Shown: positions 43,301 to 54,511 of the stretch, piece by piece
Position numbering within the stretch: position 1 is the first letter of the stretch
Layout of the letters: every line of letters begins with the position of its first letter
Assembly: GCA_032717465.1 (NCBI GenBank)
Contig: CM064655.1
Coordinates: forward strand, 23,034,603 to 23,098,602
Origin: Coenobita brevimanus
Lineage: Eukaryota > Arthropoda > Malacostraca > Decapoda > Coenobitidae
Length of the DNA stretch: 64,000 nt
Reading direction: 5' to 3'
Translations under genes and position numbers: made by a program
Notes under the pieces: model-generated
Told to the model about the DNA's origin: nothing
The model's input: only the letters and a program-made list of their open reading frames with translations
Database searches by the model: none

Positions 43301-43474
43301 GCTCATAGAAATATATATCACAGCCACAGTCTTTGTACTCCCTCTGTGAGCAGAAATAACCAGAGCCATACCCATCCCTCCACTGTACCCGACATTCCAC
43401 GGCGGGTGGGTACGGTACCTTTATCACTGAAGCCTGATGGGTGTGCGTACCGCATGATCCCTAGGTGTCACCGT

Positions 43475-44590
43475 CCTGGAGGGAGGATGGGGAAGGGGGG
43501 AAGGAGGAGGGAGGGCAGAGAAGCAGAGGGAAGGGGGTAGGAGTGGGAGGGGAGAGGAGACAGTAGTAGTAGGACAGCAGCAGAGGTGAAAGGGCAGCGA
43601 GAGAAGGAGAGATGTGGGATGGAAGGGAAGAGGTTTGAATGGGGACAGGTGTACAGTACAATGAGAGGTAGAGGGGAGGGAGGTAGGGAAGTAAGAGAGA
43701 AGGGACAAGAGATGTGAAAGGACAGGTAGGTGGAGGGAATTGGAGAGAAGTGAGGGAAGCTATGGGCTGAGGTGAGACGGGTTGCAAAGGAAGGCTAGGA
43801 AAGTGTAGACGGAATAGTGAGACTGCACAGAAAGAGAAGAAGGAGGGGGAAGGAAAGGAAAAAAGGGAGAGGGAGGGGAGGGGAAAGGAGAAAAGGAGGA
43901 GCAAGAAGGAGAGGGGATGAGTGAGAAAGCAAGTGAATGGGAGGGACGAGGTAAGAGGGCAAGACGGCAGAGGGTGTGAGTGAGAAGTGAGGAGGGGAAG
44001 GAGGAAAGACAGATGAGAGTAAGTGTGAGAGGATAGGGGAAATGAAGAGGAATGAGAGGGTCGGGGAGAGGGAGAAGAAGAGGTTTGAGATGCTAAACGA
44101 AATGGTGGGGGAAGGGGGGGGGGTAGACGACGGGTTGGGAAAGCGAGCTGAGAAGGAAGGGAAGGTGTGAGATGAAGAGAAATGGAAGAGAGAGGAGGGT
44201 AGTGACAAGAGGGGATGGAGGAAGGAGGAAGAGGAGTAAGAGCTAAGCAAGAAAGCTAGTGCGAAAGGTGAAGGAGGGGTGAGAGGAAATGGAGAAGCGG
44301 GAAAAAGCCAAGAGGGAAGGGAATGAGCGAGAGAGATGAGAAACAAGTGGAGAGACATGACGGAAGACAGAGTTGGAGGAGACAGCTACGGGAGATGATT
44401 GAGAGATGCAGAGACGTGAAAGAGACCTGAGAAAGACAGATTGTGAGAAGGTGTAAGAGAGAGATGATGGAGAAATGTGTGGCAATACTGGAGGATAACT
44501 ACATGAAAAAGAGATGACTCCGTAAGAAACAGATATGTAAGAGAGAAAGCTGAAAAAAAGTAAACTGGAACGAAGCTAGGTACACTCGTC
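43475..44590. repeat. 1.1 kb purine-rich tract
   Basis: The plus strand is overwhelmingly G and A (GGGAGG, GAGAAGG, AAGAGG words) with only scattered pyrimidines. ORFs on the minus strand are Ser/Pro/Leu-rich artefacts. No unit length is obvious. 44591-45240 holds no recognised gene; A-runs are at about 45008-45020 and 45070-45083. Confidence 0.8.
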
Positions 44591-45284
44591 ATCATATTGT
44601 TCACCCATCCCTCAACTTCCACCCTCACTATATAAACAATTCCTTAGTACCCGGATTCGCAAACACTCTAGCCATTCCTGTCCTAACTATAATGCGTGTC
44701 TGTGGGGAGGACAAGGAAGGTAGACAAGTAGAATCTTCAGAAGCCTATTCCTCTCCCTGGAGACACAAAATCTTAGCTACGAGAGGGATAATATCGTAAG
44801 TCAGTCTGTGAATCTGCCAGTATCATCTGTCCAACAATCATTCCACGTTAGTCACACGATCCATAAACCAAAACCACAAAGATTCAGGACAAATTATCAA
44901 TAGGACTCTTAAATTCTTTCTTACGATGTCTAATTTTCCATTTTCCATTTGGGCTATTAGATGACGATTTTAAGTAGATTAGGAAAGATCTTCAGTATGC
45001 AGGAAGCAAAAAAAAAAAAAGATCTCTTAATCCCCTTACTGTCTCGAGGATGCAAGAAGAAGGTATTACAAAAAAAAAAAAAATCTTGCTCATGGATGTC
45101 TCTTGAGCGAAAGGAATTGGTCTGTCGCTTGCAAAAAATACATTATAAAAAAAACATCGTAAAATAGGACGTAATGGAGACGGTTTATAAATCTATCACT
45201 ACGAAAGGTTTAACTGATGTATTAAAGATCTAAGCCAGAAAAATCGTCTAAATCCAGTTACTGCATGAGGTCTCTCCTAAGCTA

Positions 45285-45440
45285 AACAAAATCGTCTAGC
45301 GGCACCGTAAATAAAATCGTTTGTCGAGTACCGCAGCAAATATAAAATCGTCTGGACGTACCGTAGCAAAATAGAACAGTCTGGCAGGACAAGAATAAAA
45401 TCGTCTGTCTGTATCATAGCAAAAATAAAAATCGTCTGGC
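45285..45440. repeat. Tandem array of AAAATCGTCTGG arm motif
   Basis: AAAATCGTCTG-like motifs lie near 45287, 45313, 45344, 45374 (degraded), 45397 and 45428, with GTACCGTAGCAAAAT or similar between them. Spacing is 23-31 bases. This is the arm of the palindromic family (…AATAAAATCGTCTGGTGACAGCAAGAATAAAAT…) multiplied in one orientation. Confidence 0.6.
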
Positions 45441-45714
45441 ACCTCCTGGACATCAACCACAACGAGTTAAAGATGACCTTCTAAGATTCCAAATTTCTAA
45501 CACAGCACCACCGAGGCAAAATACGAAAACATAAAGGAGAAATAAGGAAAAAATACTCACTCCCCACTAGTGTCAAAGGAAGGTGGCAGAAAACAGGGCG
45601 CCTATTCTGACAGGTTATGAAATAGGATCCGGACCAGAACCTGTCCCTACCTGGCGCCAATTAGTAACTACGGGTGGGTGGCCGTGGTGTCAGGGACTTG
45701 GACTGATGCCATAG

Positions 45715-46560
45715 TTCAAGGAGGGTGGGAGAAAGGGCAGGGTGGGTGAGAGTGAAGAGGGGGTGAGAAAGGAGAGAGAAGACAGAGGAGTGCAAGGGGA
45801 GAGGTAATGGACAAAGAGAAGGAAGAGACAGGGGTGGAAGGGAATTGAAGAGTGAAGGGAGAGGAGTAGAAAGGGATGGAAGAGTTAATGGAGAGGCTGA
45901 AGAGGCGGAAAGATAGGGGAGGGGAGGAAGAGAGAGGGAGAGGCAGAGGAGGAGAGGGAAAGGCAGGGAAGAGGGAAAGGAGATAATGGCGGGTGAGAGG
46001 GAGCAGCAAGGAAGGGAAACGTAGAGGAAGTGGTAGGGATGAGAAGAGGAAGAGGCCGAGATGGGAAAAAGAAAGTGTAGAGGCGGGGTGAAAAAGAGGG
46101 ACAGAAGAAAGTAAAGAGAAAGTACAGCTCGGATAATAAGACTGAAAGAGGCAGTGGAAAGGTAATGTAAGAGGAAAGAGGAGGAAGAGGCAGGGAAAAG
46201 AAGAGAAGAGAACGGCTAGGAAGACCGATGGGACGAATAGGATAGAAGAGGATGGATGAATGAAAAGACACAGTATCCTGGTCACTGGGGAAAAATGAGA
46301 GTTGGGGAAGGGGAGAGGAAAAAGGAGATAAGCAAAGTAAAGGAAGAGAATGGGGAGTAAAGAGGAGAAGCGGGGTGAATTAGAGGAGGAAGGACTGGAG
46401 AAGGAAGAGATGAGAACGGAAAAACAGGATGGTGGACTGGGAGAAAGGAGGCAGAGGAGAAGAGCAGAAAAAGAGAGATATCTTGGAAAAGAAATAGAGA
46501 AAGAAGAGAGAGAAAACAGGAGAAAAGTAAGCTTGAGGATGGGGAGGGAGTGTAGTGATG
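45715..46560. repeat. 0.85 kb purine-rich tract
   Basis: Same composition as 43475-44590: GAGAGG, AAGAGG, GGAGAAG words on the plus strand, no fixed period. The interval 45441-45714 has nothing recognised. Confidence 0.8.
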
Positions 46561-46585
46561 TGAAATATATTCTAGAAAAAAAATT

Positions 46586-46592
46586 TGTGTGT

Positions 46593-46630
<38 letters not shown>
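46586..46630. repeat. (GT)n microsatellite
   Basis: GT repeats with one AT interruption. Confidence 0.95.
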
Positions 46631-46633
<3 letters not shown>

Positions 46634-46857
46634 CTAAGGTGCCATACCAGTAAGATATATGTGTGCCAGACATCCAAGTGTTTATGTACCGGTATGTATG
46701 TATGGGAGTGTGGTATACATGTGTACGTATACTGCCGACATGAATAGTGGTACACTTACATCTCGTTGAGGTTAATGATGCCACATATTTATTACGACAG
46801 ATATACTGCCACTGTGTCAGATGTGAGTACTGTACTGGGTCGGATGGTCGTTTATAG

Positions 46858-46973
<116 letters not shown>

Positions 46974-47084
46974 CTTGACATGACTGGTGTTGCATTTACA
47001 TTCCTCTAAGGTCAATAAATCCAAATGTTTATTACGACAGATATACTGTTACTCGCATCAGATGTGTGGGGTGGTAATTGCTGG

Positions 47085-47215
47085 GATTATATGTGTGTGT
47101 GTGTATGTGTATACATACATACATACTTACATACATACATATAAAGAGAGAGACAGAGACAGAGACAGAGACAGAGACAGACAGACAGACTGACAGACAC
47201 ATAAAGATAATCATA
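47085..47215. repeat. (GT)n, (CATA)n and (AGAC)n cluster
   Basis: Short GT, ATACATAC and GAGACA/GACA repeats follow each other. Confidence 0.85.
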
Positions 47216-47678
47216 GATAGATACACCGATTAAAGTATAAGACAAAAATAGCAGTGAAAGACAAGGATACCCGTATATAAGGTAAAATATACCCTAGAGA
47301 GGCAGACACTGAAAGACAATGTAGATTGGAAAAATGCTGGAGAATAATGCCAATAAACAGACAAACAACTGAACCGGCAGAGCAAAGACTGATAAATTAA
47401 TAGGTTAGTAAACAGACAGATATAAAACAGAAACACAGGCCTAATTACAAGGATACAGATAAACAGACACGAGAAATGAGAACTCTGAAAACAGGAAGAA
47501 AAAGAAATTAGACAGACAGACAGACAGAGAAGGGAAAAGAAGCGACACATAAATTACCAAGATTGAACTCCTGGTGTGAAAGTCGGATAAATCACGACGA
47601 AAATAAGTAGGCAAAATTAAGAAGAAGAAAAATGGCGTCTCTAATTTATCTGGAAATTTTCTCCTATTAGACAGGCAC

Positions 47679-47681
<3 letters not shown>

Positions 47682-47714
<33 letters not shown>
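47682..47714. repeat. (GA)n microsatellite
   Basis: Pure GA for about 33 bases. Intervals 47216-47681 have scattered GACA words and no recognised gene. Confidence 0.92.
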
Positions 47715-47718
<4 letters not shown>

Positions 47719-47774
47719 GAAACGAGTTAACCACGATATAATACGCAAATAAAGGAGATACATTCAAACATCCA

Positions 47775-47945
47775 GTTCCTTAAGGTTTTATTCTATTAAA
47801 TAATGTACTCTGAGTTCAATAAAAATAAAACTACTTAAGCTCAATCAATACGGGCAGAAAAATATATAGAATTCCATACCCTCTTCGCTGAATAAAATCA
47901 TCTGGGGTCAGTGAGAATAAAATATGGCAGTGAAAGGAGGTTAAT
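47775..47945. repeat. Palindromic repeat family copy
   Basis: The arm TTCGCTGAATAAAATCATCT GGGGTCAGTGAGAATAAAAT is at about 47885-47924 and is followed by GAAAGGAGGTTAA. The opposite arm is the degraded GTTTTATTCTATTAAATAA near 47785. Confidence 0.5.
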
Positions 47946-48251
47946 ACAGCGAGCGATATCTCTTGTCTGGCTGCTTGGAATCCACAGCATTTGCATATTT
48001 CGTTCCCCTTCGTTGCGTCCTTCTTGTCTTCAGTCTTTCTCTTTTGTCTTCATTTTTTTGTCTATATTCTCTCATTTTTCGTGTTTTAATTTTCTTGCGA
48101 AGAGTCTTGTTTTCTTTCGCTTGGTTTTTATATTATCTTTTAATCTGCACTATTTTTTTTTCTTTGACTGAGAGTTGGGAGACCAACCTTGCCCTCATTG
48201 ACCATACGGCAAATTGCAGGTTACTCTACACTGAGTGACAATCCAAGACCC

Positions 48252-48462
48252 GTATTCTTGTCGGTTAAGGAAGCTCCCTAACACTTTTTCCCAAGCGACT
48301 TATTTTACTTATTAAACATTACTGTCCTCGTGTTACACAAATCATTCCTATATCGCCATGCTCTGCATAGATAACTTTCAACAGGAGATTAACCAGGCCA
48401 TATCTAAAAACAAATCGCTAAAGAAGAGGTGCTAGGGGGCCTCCTCAACCAGCGAGAATACG
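48252..48462. mobile_element. Inverted-repeat MITE-like element, copy 2
   Basis: The left end GTATTCTTGTCGGTTAAGGA AGCTCCCTAACACTTTTTCC faces the right end GAGGTGCTAGGGGGCCTCCT CAACCAGCGAGAATAC, about 50 bases of imperfect inverted repeat. Its length (211 bp) and internal sequence match copy 1 at 26362-26575, which fixes the element's limits. No ORF is present. Confidence 0.7.
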
Positions 48463-48720
48463 TGTCCAAAAGATGCCTTGTGCCTCAGGAAAACACTCCC
48501 TTAAGTGGTAACCATTAAAGGGCGCCTTGTTATCTAATGGGCTAAGGGGCTATAACCTGGTGTGGCCTATTAGGGGTCAAATGCAGGTAGGGTTAATGGA
48601 AGGGGTTTATCGTTGACCTAATGCTGCTCTAAATTACCTACTCAAAAGCTCCTTCGCTCCTAATGAGGCGACTTTCTTGAATAATCGTTTGTTGCCCTAA
48701 TTTTTTTTTTTTTCTCCATC

Positions 48721-51700
48721 TTAAACGAAGATGAAAGGGAAGGGGGAATATATGTTTGGAAGTGTGAATGGAAGATTGTCAGGTGTTGATAGAGGAAGGG
48801 CAAGAGAAGGTGTGGCCTTGTTATTGAGTCCGGAAGTGCAGCAGTGTGTGATTGAATGGAAGGAGGTGTCATCGAGACTGATGTGGGTGAAAGCGAAATT
48901 TGAACGTGAGTTGTGGGTGTTTGTGAGTGCATATGGGCCTGGTAGTGAAAGGGATGGACAAGAGAGGGAGTCTTTCTGGAATGATGTTGATGAGTGTCTG
49001 CAGAGTTTTGGAGCGAATGTGAATGTGGTAATGATGGGAGATCTGAATGCTAGAGTGGGAAATGTAGCAGTTGAAGGCGTAGTTGGTATGCATGGTGTGC
49101 CTGGAAGAAATGAAAATGGGGAACGAATGATAGCGATGTGTGTTGAGCGAGAGATGGTGACTGGGAATACGCTGTTTGAGAAGAAAGATATTTATAAGTA
49201 TACATGGGTGAGACAGGAGGGTGGAAGGGTTGTTGATAGAGCCTTGATGGACTATGTGGTTGTGTCTAGGAATGTAATAGGAAGATTGTTGGATGTGAGA
49301 GTTCTGAGAGGGGAGGGTGGAGGTATGTCTGACCACTACCTGGTGGAGGGAAAGTTAAGAGTAGGTAAGAGATGGGTGAGAGCTAGGAGGGTTAGGTGTG
49401 GCAGGGAGGTTTTGAAAGTGAGTGAGTTGGATAAAAGAGAGAAAAAGATAGAGTATCAGGAGAAATTGAAAGATGAGTGGAACGCAGTGAAAGATCGGGA
49501 AAATGGCAGTGTGGAGGAGGAATGGCAGTTGTTTAAGAGTGCTGTGGTGGAGCATGCAGAAGAGGTGTGTGGTGTGAGACGTGTGGGTGGTGGTGTAAGA
49601 AAAGGAAGTGAATGGTGGTGCGAGGAAGTAAGTATGGCTGTGGCTGAGAAGAGACGTGCATATGAAGTGTGGCTGCAGAGGAAGGATGAGATGTCATATG
49701 AAAGGTATAAGGAAAAGAGGAATAGAGCGAGAAGGGCTGTGCGTGATGCTAAAGTGGCAGCAGATGAGAGGTGGGGTAGGCGGCTGACAGAGAATTTTCA
49801 ACAGAATAAGAAAATGTTTTGGAAGGAGGTGAAAAGGGTGCGAAAGGGAGAGTCTGGGAAGGAAGAACGAGTAAAAGCAGAGGATGGAAGGATGTTAATT
49901 GAGATGGATGCAGTAAGGAAGAGATGGGCAGAGTATTTTGAAAGATTGTTAAATGTAGAGGAGGAAAACGTGGCTGAGATTGTGGCAGATAGAAGGGTGC
50001 AAGGAATAAATGTGTTGGGAGAGTTGAATGATTCTTTGATCACGAAGGAGGAAGTGGAGAAGGCAGTAAAGGAGATGAAAACAAGGAAAGCTGCAGGTAT
50101 GGATGGGTGTGCTGTGGAATGCCTGAAGGGTGGTGGAGTGACTATTGTTGACTGGTTAGTAAGATTATTGAATGTGTGCTTTGAGAAAGGTATGGTGCCA
50201 ATTGACTGGGCAAGTGCTTGTGTGGTCCCGTTGTATAAAGGCAAGGGTGATAAGTATGAATGTACTAGCTTTAGGGGTATAAGTCTGTTGAGTGTTGTAG
50301 GTAAAGTGTATGGTAGAGTGTTAATTATGAGAGTTAGAGAGGGTACAGAGGGAGTGATTAGTGATGAGCAGTGTGGCTTTAGGAGAGGGAGGGGATGCGT
50401 TGATCAGGTGTTTGCTGTGAGACAAGTGTGTGAAAAGTATTTAGCGAAAGGCAAGGATGTGTTTTGGGCATTTATGGATTTAGAGAAAGCGTATGATAGA
50501 ATTGATAGGGAGGCTTTGTGGACTGTTTTAAGATTGTATGGACTTGATGGTAATTACTAAAAGGGGTGAAAAGTTTTTATGTAAATAGTAGAGCGTGTGT
50601 AAGAGTGGGAAATGCTGTGAGTGATTGGTTTCCCGTGAGAGTGGGGCTGCGACAGGGATGTGTGATGTCGCCTTGGTTGTTTAATATTTACATGGATGGT
50701 GTTGTAAGGGAGGTGAATGCAAGAGTTTTAGGTGGTCTGAGTCTGGTAAATGTTGATGGAGGAGAGTGGAATCTGAAGCAACTGCTGTTTGCAGATGATA
50801 CTGCATTGGTGACTGATTCAGAGGAGAAATTGAGACAGTTGGTAGAGGAGTTTGGAAGGGTGTGTGAAAGGAGGAAATTGAAAGTAAATGAGAATAAGAG
50901 TAAAGTGATGAAGTGTACGAGGTTGATAGATGGTAGGGGGATGAATATAGTTTTGAATGGTGAGTTGCTTGAGGAGGTAGATTGTTTTAAATATCTAGGG
51001 TCACATGTTGCTGTGGATGGAAGAATAGATGCAGAAGTGAAGTTTAGAATTAATGAAGTAGGAAAGGTGCTGGGAGGAATGAAAAAAGTGTTTAAATGTC
51101 GTTCGCTTAGAATGGATGTAAAGAGAAGGCTGTATGAGGGTGTTGTGGTACCGACTGCGTTATATGGGGCTGAAACATGGAATATGGGTGTAGCAGAGAG
51201 GAAAAGTTTGAATGTAATGGAGATGAGATGTCTGAGGAGTATGTGTGGAGTGACGCGTATGGATCGAGTGCGAAATGATGAAGTGCGAAGGAGAACTGGA
51301 GTTGTTCGGGAGATGGCTGGTAGAGTTGAGCAGAGGGTGTTGCAATGGTTTGGGCATATGGAGAGAATGGATAATGAGCGATTGGTGAAAAAGATAACTA
51401 GATCTGATGTGAGAGGTGTAAGACTGAGAGGAAGACCACGAATAGGATGGATGGACAGTGTGAAGAGAGCGCTGGATGCGAGAGGGATGTCTGTTGAGCA
51501 AGGAAGAGTGGCTGTGCGTGACAGAAATAAATGGAGAGAAATTGTGAATGAATAGGTGATGACGCAGCCCTGAGGGGATATTCTCCCGCATTTGGTCTGA
51601 TCAGCTAGTCAGGTCAGGTGCGGGTAAGGGGATGGGTCTGTTATGATGTGGCAGGGGTAAACCAGTTCTGCTGTCGGGCCCTGCTGTGGATGTCACTGCT

Positions 51701-51881
51701 TGCATTGCGCAGTTGACCCTTGTGCGGTGTGATGCGGTGAGGATCTGTCCGTTCTCCCCTTTGGGGCTAAGATGCGAATGAATGTGTTTGAATGGATGAG
51801 TAAATGGAGAGTGAGTCGTCCTGTCTCGGCTACCTCCCTTTCCTTGGGGGAAGCAGCCTAGGTATATAGATAGATAGATAG
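48721..51881 (+). mobile_element. 5'-truncated LINE with one frameshift
   Basis: Coding sequence begins near 48728 immediately after a T-run, already inside the APE endonuclease, so the 5' end is truncated. The ORF runs to 51555, then about 310 bases of 3' UTR (CGCAGCCCTGAGGGGATATT at 51563) and a GATAGATA tail to about 51881. The 3' part is duplicated in inverse orientation at 26709-27223. The family is related to, but distinct from, the one at 54515-57695; I place both in the RTE/Jockey-like APE elements without fixing the clade. Confidence 0.85.
48731..51555 (+). pseudogene. LINE APE endonuclease (partial) and reverse transcriptase, frameshifted
   Basis: The endonuclease lacks its first catalytic block but has GDLNARVG near 49040, IDYVV-like MDYVVV near 49250 and SDHYLVEG near 49330. 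The RT has KAAGMDG near 50090, FRGISLLSVVGK near 50270, LEKAYDRID near 50480, GLRQGCVMSPWLFNIYMDG near 50645 and FADD at 50788-50799. The C-terminus has FGHMERMDNERL and GRPRIGW. The only break in the body is a 1-base loss at about 50552, which brings a stop at 50558-50560; the frame then stays open to 51555. With the missing 5' end it cannot be active. Confidence 0.88.
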
Positions 51882-51929
51882 AAAATGATCGTTTTCTGGT
51901 TATGTTTTTTCCTTTTTTTTTAATGTTTG

Positions 51930-52050
51930 TTCTCTGATTCTCCTTTTCCAACAACCCATCATCAACTCTTCCTTGTTCCTTTCTGTTACCCCTTTCTTCT
52001 ACTTCGTCTTTCTCTTTTTCTTCTCTCTTTCTCTCTCTCTCTCTCTCATC
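51930..52050. repeat. Pyrimidine tract with (CT)n
   Basis: C/T-rich sequence containing pure CT at about 52028-52047. Confidence 0.8.
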
Positions 52051-52189
52051 GTCACCAATCTAGAAGCACGCTCAGCACAGCAAACACACACACAAAAACA
52101 TCAAGGTGCTATAACTCACTGAGAGGTGTTATGGTGCGGTTTTACACGACGCGGCTAACTACCTTCCTCATCAGTGGCCCTTGTCATCT

Positions 52190-53530
52190 AGGCGGCCGGC
52201 TTCTGGAGGTCGGGTGGGTGGGGGTGGGTGGGGGAATGAGGTGGGGAAAAAAGTATGGGGTGGGGAGGAACGAAGGGGACGTAAGAGGGGACGAGGGGGA
52301 AAGACTGGAGTGGTAAGCTAAATGATTACATGGGTGGAGGGGATGAGATGAGAGGGGATGAGTTAAGGTTTGGGTGTAAGATCGATGAGGTGGGTTGGGG
52401 GAGGTGGTGGAGAGGCAGGGAGAGGGGAGATTATGGGGAAGACTGGAGTACTGCCAGCTATAGGGTGATCAGAAGGGATGCTAGTGGTGTGGGTGGACGT
52501 TGGTGTTGGGGATATGGGTGTGGGAAGAGAAGTATTGCATCTGCGGAAGGGAAGTGTTGGAGAGGTGAGGAGATGGAACAATATGACGATGGGTTGGACT
52601 GGTTGGGGACATGGGCTGGGGAGGAATTATTGAACCTAAAGCAAGAGGTCAGGGAATTAGGGAAGGTAATGGAGTGATGGCAAATGAAGACTGAGATGAA
52701 GAGAGGGGAGAGAAGGAACGGGGAGGGGAGAGACTGGGGCCGAAGGGATGGGAAGCAAGGGTAAGGGTGAGGTAAGGGAAGGGGGGAGCATGGCTAATGT
52801 GGGAGAGAGAAAGGGAGGGAGATCTGATCTAGGGTGAGGGAGGGAGGCTGGAAAAGAAGGAGAAGAGTCTGAAAGAGAAAGATAATGAAATGATCTGGAG
52901 CATAGAGAAAGGTGGATGCGAGAGGATAAGGGCAGGTGGAAAAGCGTGAAAGAGATGGATGGAGATGGGGCAGGCAAGGTGAGAGGGAGTGACTGAAGTT
53001 GAGTGGAGATGGGCAGGAGTGAGTTGAGAAAGATAATGGAATGAGATATGGGATGGAGAGAAGTGGGTGAGTTGAGAGGAAGGTGAAGGGGTGAGAGGAA
53101 ACATGAATGGGGAAGGAGAGAATGGGGGAACATTTGGGGACGATGGGATGTTGCTTTGATTATGAAAAAAGAAAAAAGTGAAAGAGGGTGAGGAACATGG
53201 GTGAAGGAGAGTGAGGGAAAGTCTGGAGGGATATCTGGGGTGAGGGGGGGGAAACACAAAAGAGTGGAGATGAAGGAGGGAAGACTCTGGATGGGCAGTG
53301 TAGATGAGTGAGAGAACTCGGGAAAGAAAACCAATGGTTAAATTTAGAGGGCGGGAGGTGAGATGGGGGTGAGAAGTGCACGAGTCGATGGAGGAGTTGA
53401 GGATAGGAACATGAAATGGTGAGCTGAATTAAGAACATAGGTAGGTGGGGTGAGACGATGAGGGAAAGGGAGGGGGGAAAAGAAATGTGGCACTAGGAAA
53501 GGTCGTGTGGAGGGGTGGGAAACCACTAAT
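52190..53530. repeat. 1.3 kb G-rich/purine-rich tract
   Basis: The plus strand is G-rich with GGGTGGGGG, GAGGGG and GGATGAG words, particularly GTGGGTGGGGGTGGG at about 52215. ORFs over it on either strand are compositional. 53531-53860 holds nothing recognised. Confidence 0.75.
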
Positions 53531-53864
53531 TCACTAATTAAAAATGAAAAATATGGCAAAATGAACCATAAATTAAGCCAATAAAAGAAATTAATAGTAA
53601 ACGGAAACAAATAAAGTTAAAACCAAAACTAGAATCAACTGAATCCAGCGGAAAAAAAAAAAGGAGAAAAAAGATAAAGGGTTGCGGTTTCGTGAACTTA
53701 CAAGGCTCTCTGACGCCTGTTCCGAGATTATCTGTTTTGCATTTGCATATTACGCCGACTTTTCTTGCAACACGTTATCTACCAAGTTTTAATAGCGTCA
53801 CTTATTCACTGACAAAATATATAAGAACATCAAAGTGCTGAATGACAAAAAAAAACAAAAAACA

Positions 53865-54115
53865 TCCCTTCTCACTCATTCTCACTCTCTCCTCGGTTTT
53901 TCTCTTCCCTCTTCCCTTCCCCTTTCCCTCCTCTATCTCCCTCCCATTCTCTTTTTCTTTTCCCTCTTCCTCTTCCTTCTCTTCCCTCCATCATCTCACC
54001 TCTTCCCATTCCCTCCTCAGTTTCTTTCTTCCCTTCTTTCCTGTTCCCTTCCCCCTTTCACTCCCATTCCCATTTTCTCTCCCCCCTTCCCCCTCCCTCA
54101 CTCCCCTCCTAATAC
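53865..54115. repeat. C/T-rich tract
   Basis: CCCTTCC and TCTTCC words without fixed period. 54116-54398 holds no recognised feature. Confidence 0.75.
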
Positions 54116-54394
54116 AGTGCGTCTCTAAAGGTGCCTTAAGGACTTCCTGATGTCCATTACATTTCTTACACTAATTGGCATCCACTGGGACATCATGGGA
54201 TCTCTGTCCACTCGTAAACATCATGGTTGAGAAGATCTTATTATAACTTTCTCCCCCTCCCCTTTTTTTTTTTGCTTTGTTTTGCGGACGGTCTCGCCTG
54301 TGGGATGGAGTCGAGGATTCCAAGGACCTGAATGATGAATAAATGGATGCATGGCTCATTTCACTGATGGTTCCTTAACTGGAAATCTATTTAA

Positions 54395-54398
<4 letters not shown>

Positions 54399-54474
<76 letters not shown>
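54399..54474. repeat. (GA)n microsatellite
   Basis: Pure GA for about 76 bases. Confidence 0.96.
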
Positions 54475-54477
<3 letters not shown>

Positions 54478-54511
54478 ATATATACAAAACAGGATACCCT
54501 CAGAGAGTCTA

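Noticed and set aside
43795..44358. Long minus-strand ORFs in purine tracts (also 45716-46285 and 52657-53334)
   Set aside because: Stop codons are rare because the strand lacks purines; the Ser/Pro/Leu-rich products lack any motif.
48676..51900. Target duplication for the 48.7 kb LINE (AATAATCGTTT vs AATGATCGTTT)
   Set aside because: The match has a mismatch and the left copy is separated from recognisable LINE sequence by a T-run, so it is not supported.
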